From positions 1,984,001 through 2,048,000 of the forward strand of contig OY760134.1 of NCBI GenBank assembly GCA_963663145.1: 64,000 nucleotides of DNA, given 5' to 3'. The notes under the pieces are model-generated. The model searched no databases. It saw only the letters and a program-made list of their open reading frames with translations, and was not told the DNA's origin. Origin of the DNA: Azotimanducus sp963663145 (GTDB taxonomy: Bacteria; Pseudomonadota; Gammaproteobacteria; Pseudomonadales; Azotimanducaceae). Positions 53,671 through 63,137 of this stretch are shown here, in pieces; position 1 is the first letter of the stretch, and every line of letters starts with the position of its first letter. A program made the position numbers and the translations under genes.

Positions 53671-54113
53671 TTGCCGTAGACACCAACATCTTGGTCTATG
53701 CCCACCGCAGGGAATCTCAATCCCATGATCGTGCCCGGGCAGTCATGGCAGGGCTATCGCAAGGTGATCAGATTTGGGCCATTCCCTGGCCCTGCTGTTA
53801 CGAATTCTTGAGCGTGGTGACGAACCGTCGCCTCTGGAAGGACGAAGCGACCCATCCTCAAAGAGCTTGGCAACAATTCCAAGCTTGGGCGGCTTCCCCG
53901 ACCCTCGAAATGCTTGGAGAAACGGAGAACTTTGGTCAAGTTTTGGAAGGATTCGTTAATCGCCCCCGAGTCAGGGGCGGAGTTGTTCATGATGCGCGGA
54001 TTGCCGCGCTGTGTGTCGCCCATGGCATCGACCCTCTACTCACACGAGATCGCGACTTCGCCCTATTTCCCGAACTACGCACTGAGAATCCTCTAGAACC
54101 GACAGATCGCTAG
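53667..54113 (+). CDS. vapC: VapC-family PIN toxin (intact copy)
   Basis: This 148-residue PIN-domain ribonuclease starts MIAVDTNILVYAHRRESQ with the first catalytic Asp. The other acidic residues are in CYEFLSVV and GGVVHDARIAALCVAHGIDPLLTRDRDF, as in PIN toxins. ATG 53667 overlaps the antitoxin stop. The whole gene except its first codons is repeated, in decayed form, 2.8 kb upstream. Confidence 0.88.
   Translation: MIAVDTNILVYAHRRESQSHDRARAVMAGLSQGDQIWAIPWPCCYEFLSVVTNRRLWKDEATHPQRAWQQFQAWAASPTLEMLGETENFGQVLEGFVNRPRVRGGVVHDARIAALCVAHGIDPLLTRDRDFALFPELRTENPLEPTDR
53689..54098 (+). repeat. Direct repeat of 50842-51252
   Basis: About 410 bases covering most of this vapC gene match the degraded copy closely, with long identical runs at the start of both. 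The matching segments begin at codon eight of the intact gene. This indicates segmental duplication, or gene capture followed by decay. Confidence 0.85.
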
Positions 54114-54378
54114 ACAGCACGCAGTCGTTTCGTATTCTCATCTTCTGAGCGACTGAGACCCGTTCCTTGCTTTACCAGAATTACGCGTCAACCACAGATC
54201 AACAATCACCAGATCGTGATCTGAGAAAAGGGGCGCGTTGGATTCGTAAAGGGGTAGCGCCGAAGAATTTCTGTAACGACTCGCACATTGCGAGGCAGCC
54301 AAAATCCGGGGATTGGCGAAGGGGTTGCAAGCCTGGGCCGCCGCGATGCGCCCAGTGCCTTGCCGGAGGCCATGCCGG
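54114..54378. other. Short gene-free stretch
   Basis: No frame with family features is seen. It separates the intact VapBC pair from a degraded Rpn-like gene. Confidence 0.4.
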
Positions 54379-55380
54379 TCAGAGCCTGTTCAGGAACTCC
54401 TCGCCCGTTTCGCAGTCGATGATCAGCCCGCCGAGTTCCAGCAGGCGTTCGCCGTCGTCGAGCGTCGGCGATCGTTTCGACCACTCCCCGGCGGTCTCGT
54501 CCCCGAACTTGCGCACGATCTGCCCGCGCAGCAGTCCGCGCTGACCTTCGACGCGACCTTCAGCCCGGCCTTCGACGCGCCCCTCCTCCCGGTGCTCCTC
54601 GATTTCCTCCAGTATGCGTTCCGCAATCATGTCCATTTCCTCCGTCAAGGATTCAAACCTGGTCCAGTCCGCGAGCCCGTCACCCCGACACAATCAACCG
54701 ACCTCGGCTTTGAGTCTACTTCGATTCATTCGGCACTGGTGGCGTCCTGCCGCAAACCCTTGCTTCGCTGATGGCCCAAGGCTGACCTCCTGTCAGCCCT
54801 TGAGCCCCTTGCGGAGCAGTGCTCCGCAAGGGGCTCACCCTCTCCGATTCGAGCACCCCGATCAGCTCGGACGCCCCGTGCGCCGCCTCCATGCGCACGA
54901 ATGCCGACACCAGGTTCCCTTCCGGCAGCGGCGCGGCCGCCAGCGCCCCGACATCGAGCAGAAGGTGGCACGAGTCCGCGAAGTAGGTCAACAATCCGGC
55001 CTCGCGCGAGGCGCTTCGTCCGTGCGCACATCCTGCACTTTTCGCACGAACATCGTGGTGCGACATTTGCCACAATTCGTGTCAGCCTTTTCGGTCAATT
55101 CTTGTGAGATATTCGCCCGGCGAGCCCTCGGGCGGGGTCGCGGCCGGCATCGGCGCCCCGCCATGCCAGGCATCGACCGCATCTCTTCTGAGCTTGCCGC
55201 GTGTCGTGAACCCGTCGTCAAGGGTAATGGCTTCGCCGCGCTCGGCGGTGGGCGGAACAATCGGTTGGTTGTCGGCCCGTCACCTCAAGCGGCGGGTGCG
55301 GCGAAACGGCGTGCGAGTAGTTCCCATTTTCCTTCATACCGTTCTTCTCCCTCATCGCGCAATTCGTCGTTGTAGTGAAA
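54379..55380 (-). pseudogene. Degraded Rpn/YhgA-type nuclease-transposase-like gene
   Basis: Minus-strand fragments recall the Rpn family (recombination-promoting nucleases with a PD-(D/E)XK core). The C-terminal part has the repetitive charged linker EEIEEHREEGRVEGRAEGRVEG followed by LLRGQIVRKFGDETAG and the end LLELGGLIIDCETGEEFLNRL. Upstream, separated by frame changes, is LLLDVGALAAAPLPEGNLVSAFVRMEAAHGASELIGVLE. A 35-base perfect palindrome is inserted in the middle. The N-terminal nuclease core is not recoverable. The whole is clearly non-functional. Confidence 0.6.
54802..54836. repeat. 35-base perfect inverted repeat
   Basis: A 17-base arm (GAGCCCCTTGCGGAGCA), one central base and the exact reverse complement form a perfect palindrome inside the degraded Rpn-like gene. 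It could extrude as a cruciform or form a strong RNA hairpin. Such isolated palindromes are often remnants of small palindromic elements. Confidence 0.75.
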
Positions 55381-55548
55381 CAGATTGGTTTCGTCGAGCT
55401 CTTGGGCGCATCTCAAAGGAACGCCTTCGTCAGGAGCTCGCATCCGGCGCACGTGGATAAGTGATGGGTCTAGAAATTATGTATTGAGGCTTGCAACGGC
55501 GGCCTCCCGCGCCTAAAGTTAAACCATCAAACCGGACTCGTGAGCCGC

Positions 55549-56706
55549 ATGTCAGAACCGGAGAATCACAAGACCATCGCCTTCAGCTTTGATGGTACGG
55601 GCAACGAGCCCAGCGATGTCGTCGGCTTCACGAAGGATGAGAGCATCAGTAACGTGCTCAAGATGCACGTACTTATGGGCGGATGTTCGGAGGGCGGGCG
55701 CTTGGATACCACCACACCCAGCGGCAACCCGCAATGCACCTTCTATTACTCCGGGATAGGCACCAGCCGCAAAGACAAGCGTGTGACACGGGTAGGGCGT
55801 TCTTTTCACAGGGTGCGCCGAGCCTTCAATATGGTATGGGCCCCGACTTGGGGCGATGCCGGAAGGATTCTTGCCGATGCGCGCAAGGACCTATTGGACA
55901 TCTACGAGCAAGGTGACAGGGTGCTCGTGCTTGGCTTCAGTCGAGGTGCAGCGCTGGCCCGAAAGTTTGTCGGAGAAGTTCTGGCATCGAATGAATGCGA
56001 GGAGATCGCCTTTCTGGGTGTATTCGATACGGTCGCCGCCCTCGACGGCGTGCATCGGATTGGGGAGAAGATCAGTACAGACATCCTATTCGAGAACGGT
56101 ACGCTTGACGAAAGAGTGCGGCGCGCCGTACATATTCTCGCGCTCGATGAGTCCCGAATTCCCTTCACTCCAATGCAAATCAACAAGGATCCGGAGCATC
56201 CGAAACGCATCCTCGAGGTCTGGTTTCCGGGCGTTCACAGCGATGTGGGCGGAGGGTATTGGCTCGACGGCTTGGCCGACCTCGCGCTTGAATTCATGAT
56301 TGGCGAGTGCGAAAAAGCGCTCGGAGACGACATCAGGATTCACAAGGGTGATCAGGTAAGCCTGCAAACGCTACTCAAAGCACAGGGGGACCGAGTACGG
56401 GATATCAAAGTCGATGATCTCCTCATCTACCCCATGGTGCACGGAGCACTGCATACCCACTCCGGCTTGATATCGCGCGCCGGCATGGAACGACCTCGCC
56501 TCGTGAGTGTGCGTATCGACGACGAACCCAGCCAAGACCCATCCGATCTACCCGTGATACATCACAGCGTTTCACAGAGGTTCAAACAAGTATCCGGATA
56601 TCGGCCTCACTCGCTTCGCGGCCTCAAATTTCGACTGCTCCTGCCAAGCGGCAATATTTCAGAGGAGTCCATCAGCGGCATCGGGGGGCTATTGGATTGT
56701 GTGTGA
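55549..56706 (+). CDS. DUF2235 (Tle1-like) alpha/beta hydrolase
   Basis: This protein of about 385 residues has the DUF2235 fold found in T6SS phospholipase effectors. Visible features are SFDGTGNEPS at the N-terminus, the nucleophile elbow GFSRGAALARKF (GxSxG), FLGVFDTVAAL, and FPGVHSDVGGGYWLDGLADLAL. No T6SS genes lie nearby, so it may be a chromosomal lipase or esterase. Met 55549 and GTG 55540 are alternatives. It lies upstream of fur. Confidence 0.82.
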   Translation: MSEPENHKTIAFSFDGTGNEPSDVVGFTKDESISNVLKMHVLMGGCSEGGRLDTTTPSGNPQCTFYYSGIGTSRKDKRVTRVGRSFHRVRRAFNMVWAPTWGDAGRILADARKDLLDIYEQGDRVLVLGFSRGAALARKFVGEVLASNECEEIAFLGVFDTVAALDGVHRIGEKISTDILFENGTLDERVRRAVHILALDESRIPFTPMQINKDPEHPKRILEVWFPGVHSDVGGGYWLDGLADLALEFMIGECEKALGDDIRIHKGDQVSLQTLLKAQGDRVRDIKVDDLLIYPMVHGALHTHSGLISRAGMERPRLVSVRIDDEPSQDPSDLPVIHHSVSQRFKQVSGYRPHSLRGLKFRLLLPSGNISEESISGIGGLLDCV

Positions 56707-56761
56707 GCCGCAGGCTTCGCATATGCCATAATGCGCCGGTGTCCATTCGGCGATTGATGAC

Positions 56762-57205
56762 GTGCCCTCACCAAGCGCAGCTAGCGGCAAGGAACTGAAG
56801 AAGGCCGGGCTAAAGGTCACCCTGCCCCGTCTACGCGTACTGGAGATTTTCGAAGAGTCCGAGCAGCGGCATATGAGTGCGGAAGATGTGTATCGGCGCG
56901 TGCTTGAATCTGATGATTCAATTGGTCTAGCGACCATCTACCGCGTACTGACCCAGTTTGAGTCCGCAGGCATTCTTGATCGGCACAATTTCGATGATGG
57001 CCACGCGGTCTATGAACTTTCGAGTTACGAGCATCATGATCACATGGTGGATATGGACACCGGTCAGGTGATCGAGTTCGTGAACGAGGAGATCGAAGCA
57101 CTTCAGCGACAAGTCGTGCAGGCGCGCGGCTATGAGCTGGTGGACCACGCCCTCGTGTTGTACGTTCGAAAGTCCGCCGAGGGGCGACAAGGGCAAGATT
57201 CCTAA
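56762..57205 (+). CDS. fur: Ferric uptake regulator Fur
   Basis: Fur represses iron-uptake genes when bound to Fe2+. The 147-residue protein has a winged helix (KVTLPRLRVLEIFEESEQRHMSAEDVYRRV; IGLATIYRVLTQFESAGIL) and metal-binding His/Asp residues in YEHHDHMVDMDTGQVIEF. The usual CxxC of the structural zinc site (present in E. coli Fur as LICLDCGKV) is replaced by VDMDTGQV, so zinc at this site is probably absent. The start is GTG 56762. The next gene is pyk. Confidence 0.9.
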   Translation: MPSPSAASGKELKKAGLKVTLPRLRVLEIFEESEQRHMSAEDVYRRVLESDDSIGLATIYRVLTQFESAGILDRHNFDDGHAVYELSSYEHHDHMVDMDTGQVIEFVNEEIEALQRQVVQARGYELVDHALVLYVRKSAEGRQGQDS

Positions 57206-57330
57206 ACTGAAATCGCTACGCGATTTTGCCTCCCCTCAACGCGAGAGTCTTTGTGCTCTGCTTCACCTGAGATTCAATAGGATCACCCCAAGGGTACAAT
57301 TTGCGCTTTGCGCCCGGAGTCGCCTTGCCC

Positions 57331-58761
57331 ATGTGGATGAGATCTACCAAGATCGTTGCAACGCTTGGGCCCGCCTCCGACAAACTTATCGACCGCTTGA
57401 TCGGTCTCGGCGTAGATGTCTTTCGGCTGAATTTCTCGCATGGCACCCATGACGAACACAAGGCTCGGGTAGACCGAATTCGGCGCGCGGCGAAGCGGCA
57501 TCGGCGTTTCGTCGCCATACTCGCAGACTTGCAGGGTCCGAAGATCCGTATCCGTGGATTTCGTGAGTCGCCGGTGCTCTTGGAGAAAGGTGCATCTTTC
57601 TCAATCGATGCCGCCTTGGACGACCACAGCGGAAATCCAAACCGCGTCGGCACGACGTGGACTCGCCTATCCGCTCAAGTTTCCAAGGGTGACGCGCTGG
57701 TGCTTGGCGATGGGCTCATTGAGCTGGAAGTCACAGACACCGGTGCGCACAGGGTTCAGTGCCAAGTGGTGAGCGGCGGCGAGCTTCAATCCAATGCGGG
57801 AATCAATAAGCGGGGTGGCGGCTTATCGGCACCCGCCTTGACCGAGAAGGATGCTGGCGATATTGAATTTGCCTGTAGTCTGTCGGTGGACTACGTGGCG
57901 GTTTCTTTTCCGAGAAACGCTGCGGATATGCGCGAAGCGCGTCGGCTGGTACAGGCTCAGGATCCTGATTGCGGAACTATTGCCAAACTCGAACGAGCGG
58001 AAGCCGTTGCCGACGACAGCACCATGCGGGAGCTTATTCTCGCGTCGGACGCGGTGATGGTGGCGAGAGGGGATTTGGGCATTGAAATAGGGGATGCCGC
58101 TCTCATCGCCGTGCAAAAGCGCCTCATCGGCATGGCGAGATCTCTAGGGCGCAGTGTGATCACCGCGACGCAAATGATGCAATCCATGATCGAGCATCCC
58201 AAACCCACACGAGCGGAAGTGATGGACGTAGCCAACGCCGTACTCGATGGCACCGATGCGGTCATGCTCTCCGGAGAAACTGCGACCGGCCGTTTCCCCG
58301 AGGAAACCGTGAAATCCATGATCGAGATCATCGAGGGGGCGGAAAGGAACTCGCAATTTAACGTGGCGAGCCCGATAGACCCGCTGTGCGAACCAATCGA
58401 CCAAGCGGTCGCGCTCGCGGCGACGCAAGTGGCTTCCAACCTTGAAGGCGTTACGGCCATCGCCTGCCTCACGGCACAAGGGCGCACGCCTCAACTCATG
58501 TCTCGAGTCGCTTCCAATCCCCCGATCTTCGCCTTGGCCGACAATCCACGTACACTGGCGCGAATCGCGCTGTATCGAGGCGTACACCCCGTACTCTTCG
58601 ACACCAGCGCAATCGACCTTGACGAAATCAATCAGAGCGCCATCGATTGGCTCAAACGCCACCATGTGGTCAAGGCCGGAGAGCGCGTGGTGCTCACCAA
58701 GGGTGACTACCACAATGTCCAAGGCGGCACCAACACGCTGAAGATTCTGCAAGTGGTGTAG
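57331..58761 (+). CDS. pyk: Pyruvate kinase
   Basis: Pyruvate kinase converts phosphoenolpyruvate and ADP to pyruvate and ATP. Features of the roughly 476-residue enzyme are RSTKIVATLGPAS, DVFRLNFSHGTHDEH (the phosphate- and metal-binding site), AILADLQGPKIRIRGF, and MVARGDLGIEI with VITATQMMQSMIEHPKPTRAEVMDVANAV. ATG 57331 or 57337 is the start; a TACAAT hexamer ends at 57300 and would exclude a TTG upstream. It follows fur after a 125-base gap. Confidence 0.93.
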   Translation: MWMRSTKIVATLGPASDKLIDRLIGLGVDVFRLNFSHGTHDEHKARVDRIRRAAKRHRRFVAILADLQGPKIRIRGFRESPVLLEKGASFSIDAALDDHSGNPNRVGTTWTRLSAQVSKGDALVLGDGLIELEVTDTGAHRVQCQVVSGGELQSNAGINKRGGGLSAPALTEKDAGDIEFACSLSVDYVAVSFPRNAADMREARRLVQAQDPDCGTIAKLERAEAVADDSTMRELILASDAVMVARGDLGIEIGDAALIAVQKRLIGMARSLGRSVITATQMMQSMIEHPKPTRAEVMDVANAVLDGTDAVMLSGETATGRFPEETVKSMIEIIEGAERNSQFNVASPIDPLCEPIDQAVALAATQVASNLEGVTAIACLTAQGRTPQLMSRVASNPPIFALADNPRTLARIALYRGVHPVLFDTSAIDLDEINQSAIDWLKRHHVVKAGERVVLTKGDYHNVQGGTNTLKILQVV

Positions 58762-58893
58762 CCGTGAAAACAGTGGCGCTGCAGGGCGATGCGGGCAAAC
58801 CTGAATTGGTCAAGGCGTCTCCTGACAGGCCCCATGCGAATATGCGCCGAAATGGATGTGGCATCTGCTGGGCAAATTAGCCCACTGGCTTAC

Positions 58894-59874
58894 TCAAACG
58901 GTATCTTGAGATCGCATCCATCTTTGGCCATAACGCGCGCCGGCGACCTTATCGGGACTGAAAAGCTCATCGAGCTGCGCCACGGTCTCCGGGCTCAGGG
59001 TTACATTTTCCGCCGCGACATTTTCTTCCAGATAGGCCCTGCGTTTGGTTCCGGGAATCGGCGCCAGGTCATCCCCCTTGGCGCAAAGCCAAGCCAATGC
59101 CACTTGCGAGGGCCTGGCTTCTGCTTCGACGGCTATCTGTTCGAGTGCCGAAACCAAATCCAAGTTTGACCTCAAATTCTCACCTTGAAACCTCGGCATG
59201 CTTGCACGCATGTCGGAACCTTTCTCGAAGGTGTCTTGAACGGAGATTTTGCCTGTCAGAATAGCCCGTCCTATCGGCGAGTATGGGATGAATCCGACGC
59301 CAAGCCGCCGACACATGGGGAGCACTTCTGCCTCGGGATCCCTAGTCCAGAGCGAGTACTCAGACTGCACGGCCGTGATCTTATGCACGCTATGCGCTCT
59401 CTTCAAGGTCCGCGCCGATACTTCGCTGAGCCCGAGATGCCTCACCTTTCCCTTATCCACTAATCGGGCCATAGCTCCGACGGTATCTTCAATCGGCACC
59501 TCGGGATCAGGTCGATGAAGAAAATAAAGATCGATGGTGTCCACATTGAGCCGCTGCAAGGACTCCTCGCACCTTTCCTCCACTTGGTCGGAATGGCCAT
59601 CAATCGCAGGCTGTCCATCCCGGAGCACAAAACCAAATTTCGTGGAAAGGACAATCTCGTGCAGAAAGGGTGCCAACACCCGACCAACGAGACGCTCGTT
59701 CTCGCCCATGCCATAGGCGTTCGCCGTGTCGAACAGGCTTACGCCCAATTCGACGGCCCGCAGCAGCGTGGCTTGACTCTCTTCGGGATCTGCCGCGCCA
59801 TAATTGCCCGTCATGCTCATGCACCCAAGCCCTATGACACCGACCTGCAATTCTCCAAGCTTGACCTGTTTCAT
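58894..59874 (-). CDS. Aldo/keto reductase
   Basis: This 326-residue NADPH-dependent oxidoreductase has the catalytic tetrad Asp, Tyr, Lys and His: FDTANAYGMGENERLVGR (Asp, Tyr), VLSTKFGFVL (Lys), LHRPDPEVPIED (His). An AAGGAG element eight bases before ATG 59874 supports the start. It belongs to the AKR group that reduces aldehydes and ketones. It follows the GH3 gene in the same direction. Confidence 0.92.
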   Translation of the reverse strand: MKQVKLGELQVGVIGLGCMSMTGNYGAADPEESQATLLRAVELGVSLFDTANAYGMGENERLVGRVLAPFLHEIVLSTKFGFVLRDGQPAIDGHSDQVEERCEESLQRLNVDTIDLYFLHRPDPEVPIEDTVGAMARLVDKGKVRHLGLSEVSARTLKRAHSVHKITAVQSEYSLWTRDPEAEVLPMCRRLGVGFIPYSPIGRAILTGKISVQDTFEKGSDMRASMPRFQGENLRSNLDLVSALEQIAVEAEARPSQVALAWLCAKGDDLAPIPGTKRRAYLEENVAAENVTLSPETVAQLDELFSPDKVAGARYGQRWMRSQDTV

Positions 59875-59981
59875 TCGAAATCTCCTTGCGGGCCGAGCGT
59901 CCCTTCATCGAGTTGCTGCGAAGAGTGCCGAAAAAGCACTTAAGCCACTTCCGTTTCTGATTCGATGTTCACAATTGGTGC

Positions 59982-62246
59982 TCAAGGCGGCAGAAGACTC
60001 TCCGAAGACTTGTGGAACGTCGCGCAAGCGCGGATATCCCTTGACGAAGCCCCGACTCTGAGCCTGTATTCGCCAGCGGCCGCAACCCAAGCGCCCCGCC
60101 CGACATCAAAGGATACCAAGTCCCGCTCGGCTATGCGAAAGGTCAAAGTTTGGGACTCGCCCGCAGCCAACAATCTCGTCTTGGCGAATGCCCGCAATTC
60201 TTCGCTCGGCTTGTCCAGCGCGGACTTGGGTGACACCAGATAGGCTTGCACCACCTCCTTGCCGGGCCGCTCACCTTGGTTGGTGACCTCGATGCTGGCG
60301 GTCAATTCACCTTCGAACCCCCGGGCGTCCAATACAAGTTCGCCATAGTCGAACTGCGTGTAGGAAAGCCCGTGACCAAAGCAATAGGAAACCTCCTTGG
60401 CGAAGCTATTGAAGTAGCGGTACCCCACCCAGATTCCGTCTTTGTACTCGACCTCCGCAGGCATGGTCGGTATGAATCCCAAGATCTGGGAAGGTTCACC
60501 CGTGACCCTGCCGGGGAAGTTCTCGGCTGCGGGAACATCATCGAGCCGCACGGGAAAGGTATCGGCCAGTTTGCCTGAAGGATTGACTCGACCCAGCACT
60601 AAGTCCGCAATTGCGTTGCCGCCCTCTTGCCCGGGCTGCCAAGCAAGCAAAATGGCATCTACCTTGTCGCACCAACTTGCGGTCTCGATGACACCACCTA
60701 TATTCAAGATAGCGATGACAGGTTTCCCTTGGCTACGAAACGCACGACTGATGTTCTCAAGCAGCGCTTGCTCGACCTCTGTGAGATAGAAATCGCCCTC
60801 GGCCTCGCGATCGGTAAACTCTCCCGAACTCCGTCCGATAACCACCATAGCCACCCCGTTGCGCTCCGCAATCTGCTCGATGAGATTGGCTTCGATTTGC
60901 AGCTCTGGGATCGGCTTCACGGGCATGAATGCTGCGAGACCCTCCAATGTCGGCCGCTTCGTCTTCTCCGCTTCAACATGAGCGACATAGTCCAAGCAAA
61001 GCGCTGCATCAAGGGCGACTCCTTGAGCTTCAAGACCCTCCCGCAAAGAGACAGAATAGGCCCCGTTCACTTCTCCACTGCCGGTACCGCCGATCAACAA
61101 GTCATACGCGTGATTTCCGACAAGTGCAAGCTGGCCATTCGGCACAAGCGGCAGAACGCCTTGCTCGTTCTTAAGCAGAACCATGCCCGCTGCCGCAGCC
61201 TCGCGTGCGATTCCGGCGTTCCTTGCGAGATTTGGTTGGTCACGGTGAGCCTGCTTTGCAAAGGTCGGTGTCTTGAGTACCAGGCGCAAGACATTCTCTA
61301 GATTGCGGTCCAAATGCGCCTCGTCGAGCGACCCATCCCGCACCGCCTTCAAGAGAGCTTCTTCCTGTCGGTCGGTACCCGGCATCAGGAGATCGTTGCC
61401 CGCCCGCATCTGACCGGCGGAGTCTTGACCACCGTACCAATCGGTCATGACCATCCCTTCGAATCCCCACTCGTCGCGCAAAATCTCCGTGAGGAGTCCC
61501 GCACTTTCCGATGTGTACTCACCGTTCACCTTGTTGTACGAAGACATCACGGTCCACGGACGACCTTCCTTCACGGCGATCTCGAACCCTCGAAGATAGA
61601 GTTCGCGCAGGCTGCGTTCGTCCACCAGAACATCCAGCGTGAATCGGTTCCATTCGTGGTTGTTCGCCACGAAGTGCTTGAGGGATGTACCAACTCCTTG
61701 CGACTGTATGCCTCTCACCATAGCCGCAGCCATCTTCCCGGAAACCAGCGGATCCTCCGAGTAGTACTCGAAATTGCGACCGCCCAGCGGGAATCTGTGC
61801 AAATTCAAAGCAGGCGCCAAAAGTACGTCGACCCCATAATCTTTCACTTCATGACCCATGGCGCTGCCCACCTGCTCGACGAGTTCCTCATCCCAAGAGG
61901 TGGCAAGCAGTGTCGCGATGGGAAAGGCGGTGGCATGGAAACGCCGCTCCGTGCCCGCACGCATGGGAGAAATACGCACTCCGGCTGGACCGTCGGCGAC
62001 GACAAGCGAGGGAATACCGAGTCTCGACACCTCATGCGTACTGCCTGCAGCGCCAGGCACCCGCTCGTCCATGACCATGCCGACACTCGGCCCCTCGTCT
62101 TCACCGGAGCCGCTAGGGAGGTTCATGCCCTTGCCTCGCAACAGCCTGGCCTTCTCCTCAAGGCTGAGTGATTCGATCACTTCCTTGAGGGATGCCTGCC
62201 CCAATTGGGGCGCTGTGGATGGCACCGATTGATCTTTGCTTTCCAT
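59982..62246 (-). CDS. Glycoside hydrolase family 3
   Basis: This is a roughly 754-residue GH3 beta-glycosidase. The nucleophile Asp is in FEGMVMTDWYGGQDSA (residue about 269), the (alpha/beta)8 barrel segment GVDVLLAPALNLHRFPLGGRNFEYYSEDP is typical, and a fibronectin III-like C-terminal domain follows (GEYRLRVGASSRDI). No signal peptide is visible, so it is likely cytoplasmic and acts on imported oligosaccharides. ATG 62246 is preferred to a TTG at 62255. A TetR gene lies upstream. Confidence 0.9.
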   Translation of the reverse strand: MESKDQSVPSTAPQLGQASLKEVIESLSLEEKARLLRGKGMNLPSGSGEDEGPSVGMVMDERVPGAAGSTHEVSRLGIPSLVVADGPAGVRISPMRAGTERRFHATAFPIATLLATSWDEELVEQVGSAMGHEVKDYGVDVLLAPALNLHRFPLGGRNFEYYSEDPLVSGKMAAAMVRGIQSQGVGTSLKHFVANNHEWNRFTLDVLVDERSLRELYLRGFEIAVKEGRPWTVMSSYNKVNGEYTSESAGLLTEILRDEWGFEGMVMTDWYGGQDSAGQMRAGNDLLMPGTDRQEEALLKAVRDGSLDEAHLDRNLENVLRLVLKTPTFAKQAHRDQPNLARNAGIAREAAAAGMVLLKNEQGVLPLVPNGQLALVGNHAYDLLIGGTGSGEVNGAYSVSLREGLEAQGVALDAALCLDYVAHVEAEKTKRPTLEGLAAFMPVKPIPELQIEANLIEQIAERNGVAMVVIGRSSGEFTDREAEGDFYLTEVEQALLENISRAFRSQGKPVIAILNIGGVIETASWCDKVDAILLAWQPGQEGGNAIADLVLGRVNPSGKLADTFPVRLDDVPAAENFPGRVTGEPSQILGFIPTMPAEVEYKDGIWVGYRYFNSFAKEVSYCFGHGLSYTQFDYGELVLDARGFEGELTASIEVTNQGERPGKEVVQAYLVSPKSALDKPSEELRAFAKTRLLAAGESQTLTFRIAERDLVSFDVGRGAWVAAAGEYRLRVGASSRDIRACATFHKSSESLLPP

Positions 62247-62339
62247 GGATACCACTAGAACAAATGCAAATTCATAGCCTGCTCGATTCCAAGCTTGAAT
62301 GATCCGAGCAGAACTCTGCTCGGATCAATCGGCAAACCG

Positions 62340-62981
62340 CTAGTTCGCGTCGTTCACGAGAGAGGGTAATAGATAGTGTCGCAAGAGGTCGCGGAGTCGA
62401 AACTCATCTGCCGAGAAAGGCGAATCAACCACCTGAAGTGAGGTCGCCACGAAGGTGACCCAATCGGCATAGGCTTGTAAGGTGACACCTTCACGAATTC
62501 GGCCTTCAAGCTTGGCGCGGTCGAAGATTGGCCTCACGGAGGTGAGCGCCGCATTGTGAAATTCCGCCAGCGTGGCATTGATGCGCGGCAAGAACTGATC
62601 TCGTTGCTCGCCAAAAAGGAGACCGAGTGCCGGCTGAATCTTGAGTTGGCGAAGGAACCACACCATGTCCTCCACGATTTGCACCTCAAGATTCGACTGC
62701 TCGTACCATTGCGCCTCGTAGGCGGCAATCATGGCCTCGAAGTCTCGCTTGAGCGCCTGATTCAATACTTCGTCCTGATCGGCGAAATAGCGGTAAAAGG
62801 TCGCCCTGCCTACGCCGGATCGAGCAATAATCTCGCTCACTGTTGTTTGCGTGACACCCTGCTCGTGATAAAGCGCTACCGCCGCATCCAAGATGGCCCC
62901 TCGCGTGCTCTCTTTGCGCTGCGGTGCTTCTGGCTTGTTTCTCGCGCTCGTGTGAAGCGCGTCTATGGCTGATTGTTCCAC
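62340..62981 (-). CDS. TetR-family regulator
   Basis: This 213-residue protein has an N-terminal helix-turn-helix (TRGAILDAAVALYHEQGVTQTTVSEIIARSGVGRATFYRYFADQDEVL) typical of TetR. The C-terminal ligand domain is variable. It sits between the GH3 gene and an FAD monooxygenase on the same strand and is the likely regulator of one or both. The ligand is unknown. Confidence 0.88.
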   Translation of the reverse strand: MEQSAIDALHTSARNKPEAPQRKESTRGAILDAAVALYHEQGVTQTTVSEIIARSGVGRATFYRYFADQDEVLNQALKRDFEAMIAAYEAQWYEQSNLEVQIVEDMVWFLRQLKIQPALGLLFGEQRDQFLPRINATLAEFHNAALTSVRPIFDRAKLEGRIREGVTLQAYADWVTFVATSLQVVDSPFSADEFRLRDLLRHYLLPSLVNDAN

Positions 62982-63137
62982 TCAATATCCAAGCATAGGC
63001 CCCATGCATCCTAGTATGCCGAATGCAGCTACGAGGACCTTGTGACAAAAGCTGCCCGGCAAGATGATTTAGCGCACATTATAAGCCCGACCCAAGCAAG
63101 CGCTTCTGCGGACGTTCCGCGAGTGCCTCAATGCCGC

